Program-made: the position numbers and the translations under genes | Notes under the pieces: generated by a model | Database searches by the model: none | What the model was told of the DNA's origin: nothing | What the model saw: only the letters and a program-made list of their open reading frames with translations | Shown: positions 9,901 through 19,226 of the stretch, piece by piece | Position numbering within the stretch: position 1 is the stretch's first letter | How the letters are laid out: each line of letters begins with the position of its first letter | From: Phormidium tenue FACHB-1052 | Lineage (GTDB): Bacteria; Cyanobacteriota; Cyanobacteriia; Phormidesmidales; Phormidesmidaceae | NCBI RefSeq assembly: GCF_014696675.1 | Contig: NZ_JACJQN010000018.1 | Location: forward strand, 1-64,000 | Length of the DNA: 64,000 nucleotides | Reading direction: 5' to 3'

Positions 9901-9981
9901 CACTGGCGCGACATGCACCTGCTGCCGGGTGAATCGCCCATCACCCGCCTGTTGCTGGTGATTGAGGGAGTAGCTAATTAA
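6928..9981 (+). CDS. SNF2-family helicase, DISARM DrmD-like
   Basis: A 1017-aa superfamily 2 ATPase. Motif I is DTVGLGKT near residue 132, the DEAH box (VIDEAH) is near 238, motif III is LLTTATPHNG near 275, and motif VI is QRNGRVDRIGQ near 555. This set is typical of SNF2/RapA-type translocases. An adenine methyltransferase and a DUF1998-type helicase follow in the operon, and DISARM class 1 uses the SNF2 protein DrmD in the same setting, hence the comparison. The C-terminal 150 residues are a charged coiled coil (LRQEERRLRDWRRKRQE). A proline- and histidine-rich insertion (residues about 690-712) is encoded by a simple CCACCCAT-type repeat. Confidence 0.88.
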   Translation: MASPLSIAPGMRVLCRDAEWLVQRVDAANDAGTQHAVQVVGVDDLVRGHQAVFLTQLDRIEPVDPRKTQLVPDGSNGFRRAKLFLEAQLRQMPAASETPDLDGLGAFDPMAFQLTTVRRALEQLRPRLLLADTVGLGKTIQVGMVLTELMRRGRADRILVLAKKSMLTQFQAELWNRFNLPLVRLDSQGIAKLRLKIPTNKNPFEVYHRIIISIDTLKDAGRYRHFLEETRWDVVVIDEAHNVAGASVPENHQAHRLARLLSRRTDSMLLTTATPHNGKRETFGRLISLLDPSAIPDPRYREYDADDIRGFYLMRFKEDIRGQIGQQMTDRIVTPLAQTTTQATQAEEAVYGVLGEMRQAAKEAKALGKGADWRNQRLIQYGLYKQFLSSPESCAGTVTKRLNSLTQKDPQNAEIPYLKQLSTALKGLALTDSSRFKLLLGQLEAIGWTGKANSPRILVFTEYVPTQQALALAIAAYFNLKHSEKFEDQAKQAIASINGACPDIHLMAAVEAFGTQSAPVRIMIATDVASEGINLHHQCHHVIHYDLPWSIITLIQRNGRVDRIGQTHQPILRYLMVETANGLLSGDSAIFGRLIEKVEEINRSTRSGESQLMLYDPEKEAEYIAEQGLLADDQNVLEKRTGTDATVDAEANALESIITAGNLKDDDDLLAMLLGGREESENKAGETGQIPPPSLTHLPIYPPTHPPTHSSRIRFYRDMAFLKEAYGLLRETKRDYPNLEESGKMVTLTAPADLKRRLGSPSQKESVIFGATAIPEEAWPAHDQFRLTEDVERVKLAITAARNTSGYWSKELLCSETHPIMQWLVERLLMEFARGEAPIITSKHLAAGELAFCFMGQVPSKAGTPLVVDAHAVRILPKGKSEILSLEQTLSDAEFGTLANINRPAETQSAQLLLSAAVDASLKHLKALEKERQSRVMPLLRQEERRLRDWRRKRQEIIDRRLTDLDSTSATAKRLRQERDDMEKYIKDRQQHWRDMHLLPGESPITRLLLVIEGVAN
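8986..9062 (+). repeat. simple CCCA-rich repeat inserted in frame in the SNF2 gene
   Basis: The DNA is a run of CACCCATCTA/CCCACCTA units coding for a Pro-His-Thr-Tyr-rich loop (LPIYPPTHPPTH). It separates the helicase core from the C-terminal region. Such CCCA/CCTA tracts are common between genes in cyanobacteria and are unusual within a helicase. Its length is likely variable among relatives. Confidence 0.65.
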
Positions 9982-10029
9982 CACAATAGAACTTTGAGAT
10001 AGGCTGAAGTCACCTTGAGGAACTAAGGT

Positions 10030-10353
10030 ATGCCCCCCATTGAGATGCCACCCACAACGACACTGCAAAGCATTCAAGCCACGCTGCGTCAGCACTTGCC
10101 CGAGGTGCAGCAAAAGTATCGTGTTCGGCAAATAGGGGTCTTTGGCTCCTTCGTTCGGGGTGAGCAAACAGAATCTAGCGATATTGATGTTTTAGTAGAG
10201 TTTGACCCAGCAGCTCGATTTGGGCTGCTGACCTTCTGCCAACTGGAAAACGAACTTAGCGATCTACTCAACCGCAAAGTCGATCTGGTGATGAAAGATG
10301 GGCTCAAGCCCCGTCTTGGAGAGCGCATTTTGGAGGAGGTTGTTTATCTATGA
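10030..10353 (+). CDS. MNT-type nucleotidyltransferase antitoxin (MntA-like)
   Basis: A 107-aa minimal nucleotidyltransferase. The motif [21 protein letters not shown] (residues about 40-60) carries the GS-x10-DxD catalytic pattern, with a third acidic residue in VDLVM near 86. MntA enzymes neutralise a partner HEPN toxin by AMPylating a tyrosine next to its catalytic histidine. The ATG follows GAGG/AAGG. The stop overlaps the next start (ATGA), so antitoxin and toxin are coupled. The pair is embedded between the SNF2 helicase and the methyltransferase, on the same strand, so it probably shares their transcript. Confidence 0.9.
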   Translation: MPPIEMPPTTTLQSIQATLRQHLPEVQQKYRVRQIGVFGSFVRGEQTESSDIDVLVEFDPAARFGLLTFCQLENELSDLLNRKVDLVMKDGLKPRLGERILEEVVYL

Positions 10354-10700
10354 CCTCTCGGCAAATCGAAGATTATCTAAGAGACATGCTTGATGCCATC
10401 GATGCGGTTCAAGAGTTTACGGCAGGTATGAGTTTTGAAGACTTTGAAGCCGATCAAAAAACGGCGTATGCCGTAATCCGAGCTATCGAAATCGTTGGAG
10501 AAGCTACCAAGACGATTCCCCAGCCCCTGCGGGAGAAATATGCCCAAGTGCCGTGGAAGAGCATTGCTGGCATGCGCGATAAGGTCATTCATCAATACTT
10601 TGGGGTGAATCTCCAGGTCATTTGGGACACTATCAAACAAGATTTTCCAGCCCTTCAACCGACGATCGCCCAAATGCTCAATGACCTGTCCAACGATTAA
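10350..10700 (+). CDS. HEPN toxin (HepT-like, DUF86)
   Basis: A 116-aa HEPN protein of the HepT/DUF86 family. Near residues 78-86 the sequence [12 protein letters not shown] supplies the R-x4-H-x-Y motif. The Arg and His form the RNase centre, and the Tyr is the usual site modified by the MntA partner. The middle reads [18 protein letters not shown], a typical HepT helix. It overlaps its antitoxin by four bases, and its stop is 33 bases before the methyltransferase. It probably acts as an RNase that is released if the locus is disturbed (inference), either as a stabiliser of the island or as a second line of defence. Confidence 0.9.
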   Translation: MTSRQIEDYLRDMLDAIDAVQEFTAGMSFEDFEADQKTAYAVIRAIEIVGEATKTIPQPLREKYAQVPWKSIAGMRDKVIHQYFGVNLQVIWDTIKQDFPALQPTIAQMLNDLSND

Positions 10701-10733
10701 CGCTCCCTCACGGTCCATTCACCCCCGCCCCCA

Positions 10734-13700
10734 ATGCCTCTCGACCTAGCTATCCAGAACGTCGGCGAATATTACTCTTCCCACTACCTCGACACCACCT
10801 TTGGCCGAGATACCAAAAACCTGCTGAAAGAGTGGCGAGAGTCTGGGGCCAACGCCACGCCGCGACGGTTAAAAAAGCTGAGCCAGCGCTACTTTCGCGC
10901 TAAGGCCCAGGCGTTGGAAGAGCTCAACCCGGCCCAGCGTCATACTGCCGGGCCAGAGATCGCCGCCTGGCATGGGTACCTCATGCAGGCCCTGGGCTAC
11001 GACCACCTCCAGCGGCAAGACCTATTTGTAGAAGGGGGCCATGGGGTAGTGCCGGTGCTGGGAGTGCTGAAGCGGTTTGGCCAGCCCTGGCTAGTAATTT
11101 GTGAAAGCCTGTTCTGCATCCCCGATGGCAGTTTGCCCGATGGGGCCGCCACGGAAGACCCCCTGGAGGCCAACCCCCGCCCCGACCAGCGCACCGACCC
11201 CAGCCAACCTCTGGTGCAGGGCGACTGGACTCGGGCGATTGGGGAAATCTTTAAGACCGAGGAGCCACCCCGTTGGGTGCTGCTGCTGGGGGGCAGCCGC
11301 ATTTTGCTGATCGATCGCAAAACCTTTGCCAACGGTCGCTGGCTGGCCTTCGACCTAGACGATGCCTTTGGCCGCAGCGAAACCGCCACCTTTGAGCAAC
11401 TCGCCACCTTTCTGGCGCGGGAGACCTTGGCCCCCGATGGCGAATCTGCCGACCTGATCCACGACAAGCTGGAGGAGCAGAGCCACAAGCTGGCCCACGG
11501 GGTAACGGAAAACCTGCAAGCGGCGGTGCGGGAGGCGATCGAGCTGTTAGCCAACGAGTGGGTGCGCGATCGCCGCCGCCGCAAGCGCTCCATCACTACC
11601 GTCAACCCCGGTGAGCTGGCCCTCGACGACCAGGAGCTGGATGGCCCCCAGCGGGTCACCGCCGAACAACTGCGCCACGAAGCCCTCACCTACGTCTACC
11701 GGCTAATCTTCTGCTTTTATGCCGAGGCCCACGGCGCGGAGCTGGGGGTGCTGCCGATTAACGATGGGGCCTATCGCCTGGGCTACAGCCTGGAAGCCCT
11801 GCGGGATTTGGAACTGGTGCCTTTGTCGGAGCAGGCCGCCGAGGGCAGCTACTTTCAGACCCATCTGGATCGCCTATTTACCCTGATCCACCAGGGGTTT
11901 CATCCCCAGCAGGCGGAGGCCAACCCTGACCAGGGCCTGCTCTCACTGGCGGGCACCACCCGCACCTTCACTATTCCGCCGCTGACGGCCACCCTGTTTG
12001 ACCCCAAGGCCACCCCCCTGCTGGCCCAGGCCCAGCTCTCCAATGCCTGCCTGCAACGGGTGATTCGCTGCCTGTCGCTGAGCTACGACAGCGGCACCCG
12101 CACCACGGGCCGGGTCAACTATGCCGACCTGGGGATTAACCAGTTGGGGGCGGTGTATGAGGGGCTGCTGTCGTTTTCGGGGATGTTTGCCGACACCGAC
12201 CTGATTCAGGTGAAGCGGGCCAAGGATGATTTTGGCAAAACCAAGACCCAAACCTGGTTTGTGCCCCAGGAGCGGCTAGAGGAATTCAAGAAAGATGAGG
12301 TGGAACGCCTGGCCGATGGCAAACCCCGTATCTACCCCATGGGTTCGTTCATTCTGCACCTGTCGGGGCTAGACCGGGAGCAGACGGCCTCGTACTACAC
12401 GCCGGAGGTGCTGACCAAGTGCCTGGTGGAAGAAACCCTGCGCCCCCTGCTGAAGGACTACACCCCCGCCGATGCCGACAAAATTCTCACCCTGACGGTG
12501 TGCGAACCGGCCATGGGCAGCGGCGCATTTTTGAACGAAGCGGCGAACCAACTGGTCGCCCGCTACCTGGAGCTAAAGCAGCAGCAGCTCGGCCAATCCA
12601 TCGACCCGGCAGACTACCCCGACGAACTGCGCCGCACCCGCCACTACATCACCACCCGCAACCTCTACGGTGTAGACCTCAACCCCACGGCGGTGGAACT
12701 GGGGGCGCTGTCGCTGTGGCTGAATACGATGCACCGGGTGAGGGTGGAAGGATGGGGAGATGGGGAGATAGGGGAATGGGGAGATGATGTATCAAACACC
12801 TCATCACCTCACCAACCCACCACCTCACCCGCCTACACCCGTGGTGCCACGCCCTGGTTTGGTCTGCGCCTCCGCCCCGGCAACAGCCTGATCGGTGCGC
12901 GGCGGGCGGTGTGGACGAAGGCGCAATTGATGAGCGGCCAACACTTGAAAAGCGGCGATGAGGCGGTGGAGCCGCGTCAACTGAAGCCGGGGGAGGCCCG
13001 CCAGCCCAAGGAGGTGTATCACTACCTGGTGTTTGACCCAGATATGGTGCCCACGGCGGGGGATGCTCTGGTGCGGCAGTATCAGCGTGAGGAGTCTGAC
13101 CAGGCGAAGCTGTGGATTCGCAATAGGGTGAAGGCCCGCTGGACGGAGTCGGAGGTGGATTTGGCTCTGGCGGTGAGCGACCTAATCGACGCCCACGAGC
13201 AGTGTTACAGCGAAGAACGCCAGACCGCCCTGGCCCAAACCCAGTGCCCTGCCAGTGTGTGGCCCCACCCGCCTACCACCGAACCTGGCCCTAGCTTGGC
13301 CCTGCAAGAAGAGGTGAAGGCCAGCCTAGAAGCGGCATCGGGCAGTTTTCAGCGGCTAAAGCTGCTGATGGATTCCTGGTGTGCCCTATTTTTCTGGCCC
13401 CTGGATGAGGTGGCGGCGTTGCCCAGCCGGGAGGATTTTTTGGAAGCGGCGCAGTTGTTGCTTGGCCCTCATCCCCGGCCCCTCTCCCAGGGGGCGATAG
13501 GAGCTGATCGCACCAATTTTGAACCTGAAACCTTACCCCTAAACATCAAACAGTTTCGCCTCAACTTTGACGGGGCAGAACTGCTACGTGCCACCACCGC
13601 TGATGCCCTGGATGCGGAGGTGTTGGGGAATGCAGTGCCCTGGTACCGGGTGAGCCGAGATATTGCTACCAAAGCCCGGTTTAACCATTGGGAACTGGCC

Positions 13701-15737
13701 TTTCCTGAAGTGCTGGGCCAACAGGCCACCCAATCAGCAGGGTTTGACCTAATTTTGGGAAACCCGCCCTGGATAAAAGTAGGCTGGCTAGAAGACACAT
13801 TGCTATCAGATTTTGAACCACTTTTAGGGGTCAAGGAAGCTCGCAATGCTGACTTCAATGAAAAGCGATCCTACTTATTAGAAAACAAGCATAAAAGAAG
13901 AATTTACCTTGAAGCTCAAAGAAACAGTTTAGGAAACATTCATTTCCTAAACTGCCATAGGCTTTACAAAGCCTTGCAAGGTAGTCAGACCAATCTATAC
14001 AAGAACTTTATTGTTCGAAGCTGGGCTCTATTGGGCGTAGAAGGCTTCGGAGGCTTATTGCATCCAGAAGGTCCTTACGATGATCCTGGCGGTGGCAAAT
14101 TCAGGGCAGAATATTATCCTCACCTCGTTGCTCACTATCATTTCGAAAATGAATTGAAGCTTTTTGAAGATGTTGGAAACAAGGCAGACTTTAGCCTGAA
14201 TTGCTTTAAAGGAAAAATCAATGAGAGCTATAAAATTGAATTTTATCAAGCTGTTAATTTATTCAGTCCTTTGACAATATCTGCTTGTCGAAAACACGCT
14301 GACGCAGATCAACCCGTTCCAGGCATTAAAACTGAACATGGAGAATGGGAAACTTCAGGTCATAGCAAGAGACTTGTTCTTGTGGATGAAAAAGTCCTAG
14401 AAATATTTCGTGATCTTCTTGAAAAAGAATATTCCTCTTGCAGGTCAACTCGTTTACTAAGGGTTCATGTTGCTCAGATCGTCGAAGTTGTCAAGAAAAT
14501 CAATGAATCCCGGAGATGGTTAGTTGATTTGAGTGGAAAGTATTTGGCAACCGAGTTTTTGCACGAATCAAATAGTCAGAAAAAAGGAATTTTGACTCGT
14601 CAGCAAGATCCATCTTTTCGACCTCAAGAAACAAGTGAGTGGGTTGTTAGTGGCCCGCACTTCTATCTTGGTAATCCTTTCAACAAAAACCCACGATCAG
14701 CATGCAACTCGCATAGAGCATATGACGATACAGACCTTACGACTCTTTCAGCATCTTATCTTCCAAACTCCGTTTATAGGCCAGGTAATAAGCACGGGAA
14801 ACTAGAAGCATTCAAAGCATCTATTCCTGAATTTCCGGCAAGCAATTTACTCACAACAAGATATAGATATGTTAATCGACGCTCTGTAAATACGAGCATG
14901 GAAAGAACCTTAATTAGTTGCATATTGCCACCTGGATCAGTGCATATTCATCCTGTTTTATCACTTACGTTCATTTCCGAAGAAGATATGCTGGGCTTTG
15001 CCTCAAGCTCTGCTTCATTAATATTCGACTTCCTTATGCGAGCCGCTGGAAGATCTGATATTTACGATACTAATCTCCGCAGCCTCCCCAAAATTTCTGA
15101 ACCCTGGCTCACGCCCATCATGCATCGCGGCCTGCGCCTCAACGCCCTCACCACCCACTACGCCGACCTCTGGGCCACCGTCGCCCTCCCCGACCTACCC
15201 CAAGACCAGTGGGCCAGCCAAAGCGAGATATTGGTGAACGCAGCAGCAGCCTGGAAAAATCAAACCGAAGATCCCACACCCAAAACCTACCCTTACGAAG
15301 CCCCCTGGCCCGCCCTCACCCCCCACCAGTGGACCTGGCACTCCCCCCTCCGCAGCGACTACGCCCGCCGTCAAGCCCTGCTAGAAATTGACGTGATGGT
15401 TGCGATCGCCCTCGGCCTCACCCTCGACGAACTCCAAACTATCTACCGCGTGCAATTCCCCGTCATGCGCCAATACGAAATCGCCGACGAATACGACGCC
15501 CACGGTCGCCTAGTGCCCAGCCCCCACCGCAAAACCGCCGGCGGCAAAGAAGTCCGCGACGCCCGCAAAACCTGGGACGGCGAATCGCCCCTGACGGTGA
15601 GTTGGGCGATCGACGACGGCCTCCAAACTGTCACCAAAACTTTTTACCCACCATTTAGCCGCGTCGATCGCGAAGCTGATTATGACTACGCCTATGGGCA
15701 CTTTAAGAGCAAGTACAGCGTGAAAGACCTCAATTAG
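10734..15737 (+). CDS. large adenine-specific DNA methyltransferase (DrmMI/PglX/type IIG-like)
   Basis: A 1667-aa protein. Motif [10 protein letters not shown] is near residue 593 and motif IV NPPW near 1010, as in N6-adenine methyltransferases of the Eco57I/PglX group. The order motif I, motif IV, then a C-terminal target recognition region is usual for them. The N-terminal 500 residues are a large conserved extension ([26 protein letters not shown]). No nuclease motif is evident to me there, so it is probably modification-only, as DrmMI in DISARM. Codons about 1015-1448 are clearly AT-rich, while both sides are GC-rich, as if the recognition domain had been exchanged. Two simple-sequence insertions interrupt it at 12747-12838 and 13462-13510. 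Confidence 0.88.
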   Translation: MPLDLAIQNVGEYYSSHYLDTTFGRDTKNLLKEWRESGANATPRRLKKLSQRYFRAKAQALEELNPAQRHTAGPEIAAWHGYLMQALGYDHLQRQDLFVEGGHGVVPVLGVLKRFGQPWLVICESLFCIPDGSLPDGAATEDPLEANPRPDQRTDPSQPLVQGDWTRAIGEIFKTEEPPRWVLLLGGSRILLIDRKTFANGRWLAFDLDDAFGRSETATFEQLATFLARETLAPDGESADLIHDKLEEQSHKLAHGVTENLQAAVREAIELLANEWVRDRRRRKRSITTVNPGELALDDQELDGPQRVTAEQLRHEALTYVYRLIFCFYAEAHGAELGVLPINDGAYRLGYSLEALRDLELVPLSEQAAEGSYFQTHLDRLFTLIHQGFHPQQAEANPDQGLLSLAGTTRTFTIPPLTATLFDPKATPLLAQAQLSNACLQRVIRCLSLSYDSGTRTTGRVNYADLGINQLGAVYEGLLSFSGMFADTDLIQVKRAKDDFGKTKTQTWFVPQERLEEFKKDEVERLADGKPRIYPMGSFILHLSGLDREQTASYYTPEVLTKCLVEETLRPLLKDYTPADADKILTLTVCEPAMGSGAFLNEAANQLVARYLELKQQQLGQSIDPADYPDELRRTRHYITTRNLYGVDLNPTAVELGALSLWLNTMHRVRVEGWGDGEIGEWGDDVSNTSSPHQPTTSPAYTRGATPWFGLRLRPGNSLIGARRAVWTKAQLMSGQHLKSGDEAVEPRQLKPGEARQPKEVYHYLVFDPDMVPTAGDALVRQYQREESDQAKLWIRNRVKARWTESEVDLALAVSDLIDAHEQCYSEERQTALAQTQCPASVWPHPPTTEPGPSLALQEEVKASLEAASGSFQRLKLLMDSWCALFFWPLDEVAALPSREDFLEAAQLLLGPHPRPLSQGAIGADRTNFEPETLPLNIKQFRLNFDGAELLRATTADALDAEVLGNAVPWYRVSRDIATKARFNHWELAFPEVLGQQATQSAGFDLILGNPPWIKVGWLEDTLLSDFEPLLGVKEARNADFNEKRSYLLENKHKRRIYLEAQRNSLGNIHFLNCHRLYKALQGSQTNLYKNFIVRSWALLGVEGFGGLLHPEGPYDDPGGGKFRAEYYPHLVAHYHFENELKLFEDVGNKADFSLNCFKGKINESYKIEFYQAVNLFSPLTISACRKHADADQPVPGIKTEHGEWETSGHSKRLVLVDEKVLEIFRDLLEKEYSSCRSTRLLRVHVAQIVEVVKKINESRRWLVDLSGKYLATEFLHESNSQKKGILTRQQDPSFRPQETSEWVVSGPHFYLGNPFNKNPRSACNSHRAYDDTDLTTLSASYLPNSVYRPGNKHGKLEAFKASIPEFPASNLLTTRYRYVNRRSVNTSMERTLISCILPPGSVHIHPVLSLTFISEEDMLGFASSSASLIFDFLMRAAGRSDIYDTNLRSLPKISEPWLTPIMHRGLRLNALTTHYADLWATVALPDLPQDQWASQSEILVNAAAAWKNQTEDPTPKTYPYEAPWPALTPHQWTWHSPLRSDYARRQALLEIDVMVAIALGLTLDELQTIYRVQFPVMRQYEIADEYDAHGRLVPSPHRKTAGGKEVRDARKTWDGESPLTVSWAIDDGLQTVTKTFYPPFSRVDREADYDYAYGHFKSKYSVKDLN
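12747..12838 (+). repeat. simple GGGGAGAT / CCTCACC repeat inserted in the methyltransferase gene
   Basis: A block of GGGGAGAT-type units followed by CTCACC units, in the same reading frame, codes for a Gly-Trp-Asp then Ser-Thr-Pro-His loop. The two halves are partly complementary, as in the inverted simple repeats frequent in cyanobacterial intergenic DNA. It lies about 70 codons past motif I, between core strands, so it probably forms a surface loop. Confidence 0.6.
13462..13510 (+). repeat. intergenic-type repeat (CCCTCATCCCCGGCCCCTCTCCC) within the methyltransferase gene
   Basis: The sequence around 13462-13490 matches a short repeat that I know from many cyanobacterial and other bacterial intergenic regions, in which CCCTCACCCC is joined to CCCTCTCCCA. 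Here it is read in frame as [10 protein letters not shown]. It lies between a conserved helix and motif IV and does not interrupt the frame. Confidence 0.5.
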
Positions 15738-15795
15738 TCTTCCTAGCAGGGTCCCTACCAGCCATCCCTACATAGATAATTGCTGCTGCATACAT

Positions 15796-18700
15796 ATGAA
15801 ATACGATATTGGACTTCTTAAGCTCAATCCAGAATCACAAGGCGACCCAACCCTCCTACCCTCGCAACTTCAACGCATAAGGGTTGGAGATAAACCAGAG
15901 TATTCCCTGGGCGACCTATCTAATTGGCCTCCTCCACTGAGAGAACGAAGAAGCAGTTCAATTTTTTGGAACTTTAAAGCAGATCTATTAATTCAGGCAT
16001 CACAGATAAAAAAAGATGGAGTAAATCGCTCAACCCTAAATCGCTTTGCAAGCATTAGAAATGGTGAGATTAAAATTTCCCATACACCTACCTCAGATCC
16101 AGATCCACACCAGATAACTGGAGAATTTATTAATTTACTATGCCAAAAAATCAAGGATAGGCTTGAGAGTATTTGGGGCTCTCAACTTAACCTGAAGTTT
16201 CACTTCACAGCACCAGGCTATGGAACGAAGGAAAGAGAGACTTATAGACAAAGTATCCGCTCTATCCTTAGAAAAGTTCACAGGGAGCTTGCTTTAGGAA
16301 CTACGCCTTTTCCACAAGAAGCTGAAGCTTCAACAGAAAATTTTCTGTATGAGCAGTATGGAGTCTACTATTATTTTAGCCGATGCGAGCAAAAAATCAA
16401 TCCTGATCAGCCATCTGCAAATTATCTAATAATAGACGTTGGCGGAAGCACGACTGACATTGCGGTAATACATCTAACAAAACGTGGAACTTTTTATAAT
16501 AAAGCTCTTCCAATACATAATAGCATTCAATATGGAGGCTCTAACTTAAATAAAACCATACTTAAAAAAATCATCAGCAGCAATCAACTCAGTCGGTTAT
16601 CTAAAGATGACTGCCTTGATTTGCTTCAGAAGATTGAAGAAATTAAAATAAAAATTTTAGAGAATCCTACAAAAAACCCAGTTATTGAGTTAAAGATTAA
16701 CAATCTTATCTTTTGCCAAATTAGTTACCAAGTAATTGTTGAAGCTTTCGAAGAAGATTGGGAAAGAAAAATTAAGCCAGGAATACTTTCAACTCTCCAA
16801 CTTGCTGAAGCTAATGACAACTTCTCCTCTACGGATGAAAAGTTTTGTATTGATAGCATTTTGCTGGCAGGTGGTGGCAGTAGATCAAAAATATTTCGCG
16901 AGAGCCTTGAAACTGATCCCAGCTTTGCACCCTATCTCTCTAAAAATTGTTACGTGTATAGAGCTGAGGTTGCTAATCCTAGTAGTCTCGCTGCAGTAGG
17001 TTTAGGAATATCTATAGCTGAGCGAAGATCAGATGAGTTTAAAGAAAAAGCTGGCCAGCATGGAGAACTGAATCAAGCCGAAAAAATCTATTACCGCATT
17101 CTAAAAATAGTCGATATTAACAACACAAAAGGCCAAACACTAAACCTTATTAGACATCGAAACAATAGAGAGCTTTTGATGACTATGCCCGAATTTGGCA
17201 GGATGCGGGTTACAAGAAGGAAAGCTTCTCATTTTGATATGCCGTATACGGTGTTTACCACAGAAAATCTATCTATTTTGCCAGAAAAATTGGCTATTCA
17301 GTTCTGGACTGATTGCAATTCAGGTGTCCGAGAATTCTTAATTCCCTTAAGTAAACCCTCAAACATCGGGACTGCACAAGTTAAAGACCTTATGTTCGGT
17401 GCTACCGCTTACGAGTCATCTCAAAAAAAAGATATAGATTCAACCAATATCCGAATTAAACCTCATTTTTTTCAGTGGTTGCCAGATAAGAAAAGACCTG
17501 CACGTTGTGATAGAGGAGAAAACAGCACTAAGATCGACATATCACTTTTACCAGAAGCTATTAAAGAGTCAGACTCAGAAAAACCGATTTATGTTTGCAT
17601 AGACTTTGGCATGACTAACACATCAGTTGCGGTGTTAGCGCCTAATCACAAACTGAACGATAATGATTTCCAGATCTTGTCTGTTCAATTACCCCAAGCA
17701 GAATCGAAGCCCCCTTCCTTACAAAAACCTGCAAAGCTACCAAAGCATGTAGAGAAAACAGAAGAAGTAATGCCTGTTAGCACTACTCAGCCTTTAAAAG
17801 CCATAGGGATATTTGAAAAAGACAATAAAGAACGGAGTCAAGCTGAATTAACAGCGCCTGTAGAAGCAGAAAACAAAGATTCTCTTGATACTAATGACAA
17901 ACTGATTAATCCTAATGAAACGCAATCAGATCACACTTCTGTCCCTCCAGAAGGTGAATCTATACCCATGGAAGGTATACATCAAGATATTATAGATAAT
18001 GAGAGTCTTGTAAGGCTCGAACAGTCGCTTGCTACTTTGGGGCAAGAGTTTAAGAACTACGCACAGCAGACTTCAAATGCAATTCAATTACTAGCAAAGA
18101 TTGTCCAACAAACAGATAAATTACAAGATTCCTCAAATTCGATCCAAGAAATCTCAAAAAATCAGTACAATCTTATCCCATCTTTAACCTCAGCAGATTT
18201 AGGGGATGAGAATTTCTCATCCTTTTGTGATTATGTGCATCAAAAAGGCTTTAGATACGATAATACTGTCCTGTCGGCTGTTTGGGCACAGGCCAACAAT
18301 AGTAATGCCCGTTTAACGGTTTTAGCAGGCCCTCCCGGTTCAGGTAAAACAGCCCTAGTCAGTTTGCTTGCTCAGTACTTCAACCAAGACATAAGTCAAA
18401 CAGAGAGCTTTGATAGAGTATACCTGTTAGAACCGGTTTTGCCCTCCTGGTTCTCATCAGAAAATCTTTTAGGATTTTACGATCAAATTCAGGGGAAATT
18501 TAGACCAACTAGTTTCTTTCGTTTTGTTAAAGATTCTCAGTGTCATTTTAATTCCCAACAAAGTCGTAAGTTCTTTATTTGTCTCGATGAGTTCAACTTA
18601 GCTCAACCCGAGCAATATTTAGCAAAAATTCTTTCAACTATAGAGTCATCAACTAAAAAGGTAATTGTTTGTCAGGATACAAGAGAGGAGATTGAACTGA

Positions 18701-19212
18701 CTGGCAACCTAAAACTCTTTGCAACGATTAATACAGATGCAGCTTCCAAAACTCTAAGCCCAAAAGTTCTTGACCGTTCAATGCTGATTAGAGTTTTACC
18801 AACAAAGGAAGGTGTATTGAGCCATGCAGAGAACTTGCTGGCAGAAATGAAACACGGCCAAGGAACTTTTCAGGCTTTTAAAGACGAATTAGATGCTTTA
18901 TTCGAACTAGGCATCGTAGCGAACTCAATTTTTGGCTATCGAACTTTAGATTCTGTTGCATCTTATGTCAAAGCCTATCCCTTCTCCTCAAGCGCAATTG
19001 ATTTAGAAGGAACAACTAAGCTTGTTTTGGACTCAATAATTTCCTCATTCTTTCTCTCGAAGCTACCAGGCCTTAATCAGTTCGGCGACTACCAAAAGTA
19101 TTTAGTCAAACTTGAAGAGGCTAAAGACAGATTTACTCAGCAGGAACTACCTGTTTCCCTATCTATTCTTGAGAAGATAGTTAGTGGCTTCCCAGGCCAA
19201 TCTGCATTTTGA
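15796..19212 (+). CDS. Hsp70/actin-like ATPase fused to an McrB-like AAA+ domain
   Basis: An 1138-aa protein with two ATPase parts. Residues about 120-400 contain TAPGYG, DVGGSTTDIAV (phosphate-2 type, near 214) and LLAGGGSRSK (adenosine type, near 355) of the actin/Hsp70 fold. The phosphate-1-like strand YVCIDFGMTNTSVAVL comes late, near 598. A low-complexity linker (about 620-735) and a coiled coil (735-790) follow. The C-terminal AAA+ domain has Walker A AGPPGSGKTAL (near 844), Walker B FFICLDEFNLAQ (near 926), sensor FATINTD (near 976) and a late DRS arginine. This matches McrB-type motors. The gene is AT-rich, unlike the operon around it. The stop is 14 bases before the next ATG, which is preceded by AGGAGGT. 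Confidence 0.85.
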   Translation: MKYDIGLLKLNPESQGDPTLLPSQLQRIRVGDKPEYSLGDLSNWPPPLRERRSSSIFWNFKADLLIQASQIKKDGVNRSTLNRFASIRNGEIKISHTPTSDPDPHQITGEFINLLCQKIKDRLESIWGSQLNLKFHFTAPGYGTKERETYRQSIRSILRKVHRELALGTTPFPQEAEASTENFLYEQYGVYYYFSRCEQKINPDQPSANYLIIDVGGSTTDIAVIHLTKRGTFYNKALPIHNSIQYGGSNLNKTILKKIISSNQLSRLSKDDCLDLLQKIEEIKIKILENPTKNPVIELKINNLIFCQISYQVIVEAFEEDWERKIKPGILSTLQLAEANDNFSSTDEKFCIDSILLAGGGSRSKIFRESLETDPSFAPYLSKNCYVYRAEVANPSSLAAVGLGISIAERRSDEFKEKAGQHGELNQAEKIYYRILKIVDINNTKGQTLNLIRHRNNRELLMTMPEFGRMRVTRRKASHFDMPYTVFTTENLSILPEKLAIQFWTDCNSGVREFLIPLSKPSNIGTAQVKDLMFGATAYESSQKKDIDSTNIRIKPHFFQWLPDKKRPARCDRGENSTKIDISLLPEAIKESDSEKPIYVCIDFGMTNTSVAVLAPNHKLNDNDFQILSVQLPQAESKPPSLQKPAKLPKHVEKTEEVMPVSTTQPLKAIGIFEKDNKERSQAELTAPVEAENKDSLDTNDKLINPNETQSDHTSVPPEGESIPMEGIHQDIIDNESLVRLEQSLATLGQEFKNYAQQTSNAIQLLAKIVQQTDKLQDSSNSIQEISKNQYNLIPSLTSADLGDENFSSFCDYVHQKGFRYDNTVLSAVWAQANNSNARLTVLAGPPGSGKTALVSLLAQYFNQDISQTESFDRVYLLEPVLPSWFSSENLLGFYDQIQGKFRPTSFFRFVKDSQCHFNSQQSRKFFICLDEFNLAQPEQYLAKILSTIESSTKKVIVCQDTREEIELTGNLKLFATINTDAASKTLSPKVLDRSMLIRVLPTKEGVLSHAENLLAEMKHGQGTFQAFKDELDALFELGIVANSIFGYRTLDSVASYVKAYPFSSSAIDLEGTTKLVLDSIISSFFLSKLPGLNQFGDYQKYLVKLEEAKDRFTQQELPVSLSILEKIVSGFPGQSAF

Positions 19213-19226
19213 TAGGAGGTCTAAAA

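Noticed and set aside
10997..11689. 230-codon open frame on the minus strand
   Set aside because: Antisense to the methyltransferase N-terminal extension; Ser/Arg-rich composition typical of shadow frames.
10734..15737. Calling the system BREX because of the PglX-like methyltransferase
   Set aside because: No PglZ alkaline phosphatase-like protein, BrxC or BrxL is seen in the window.
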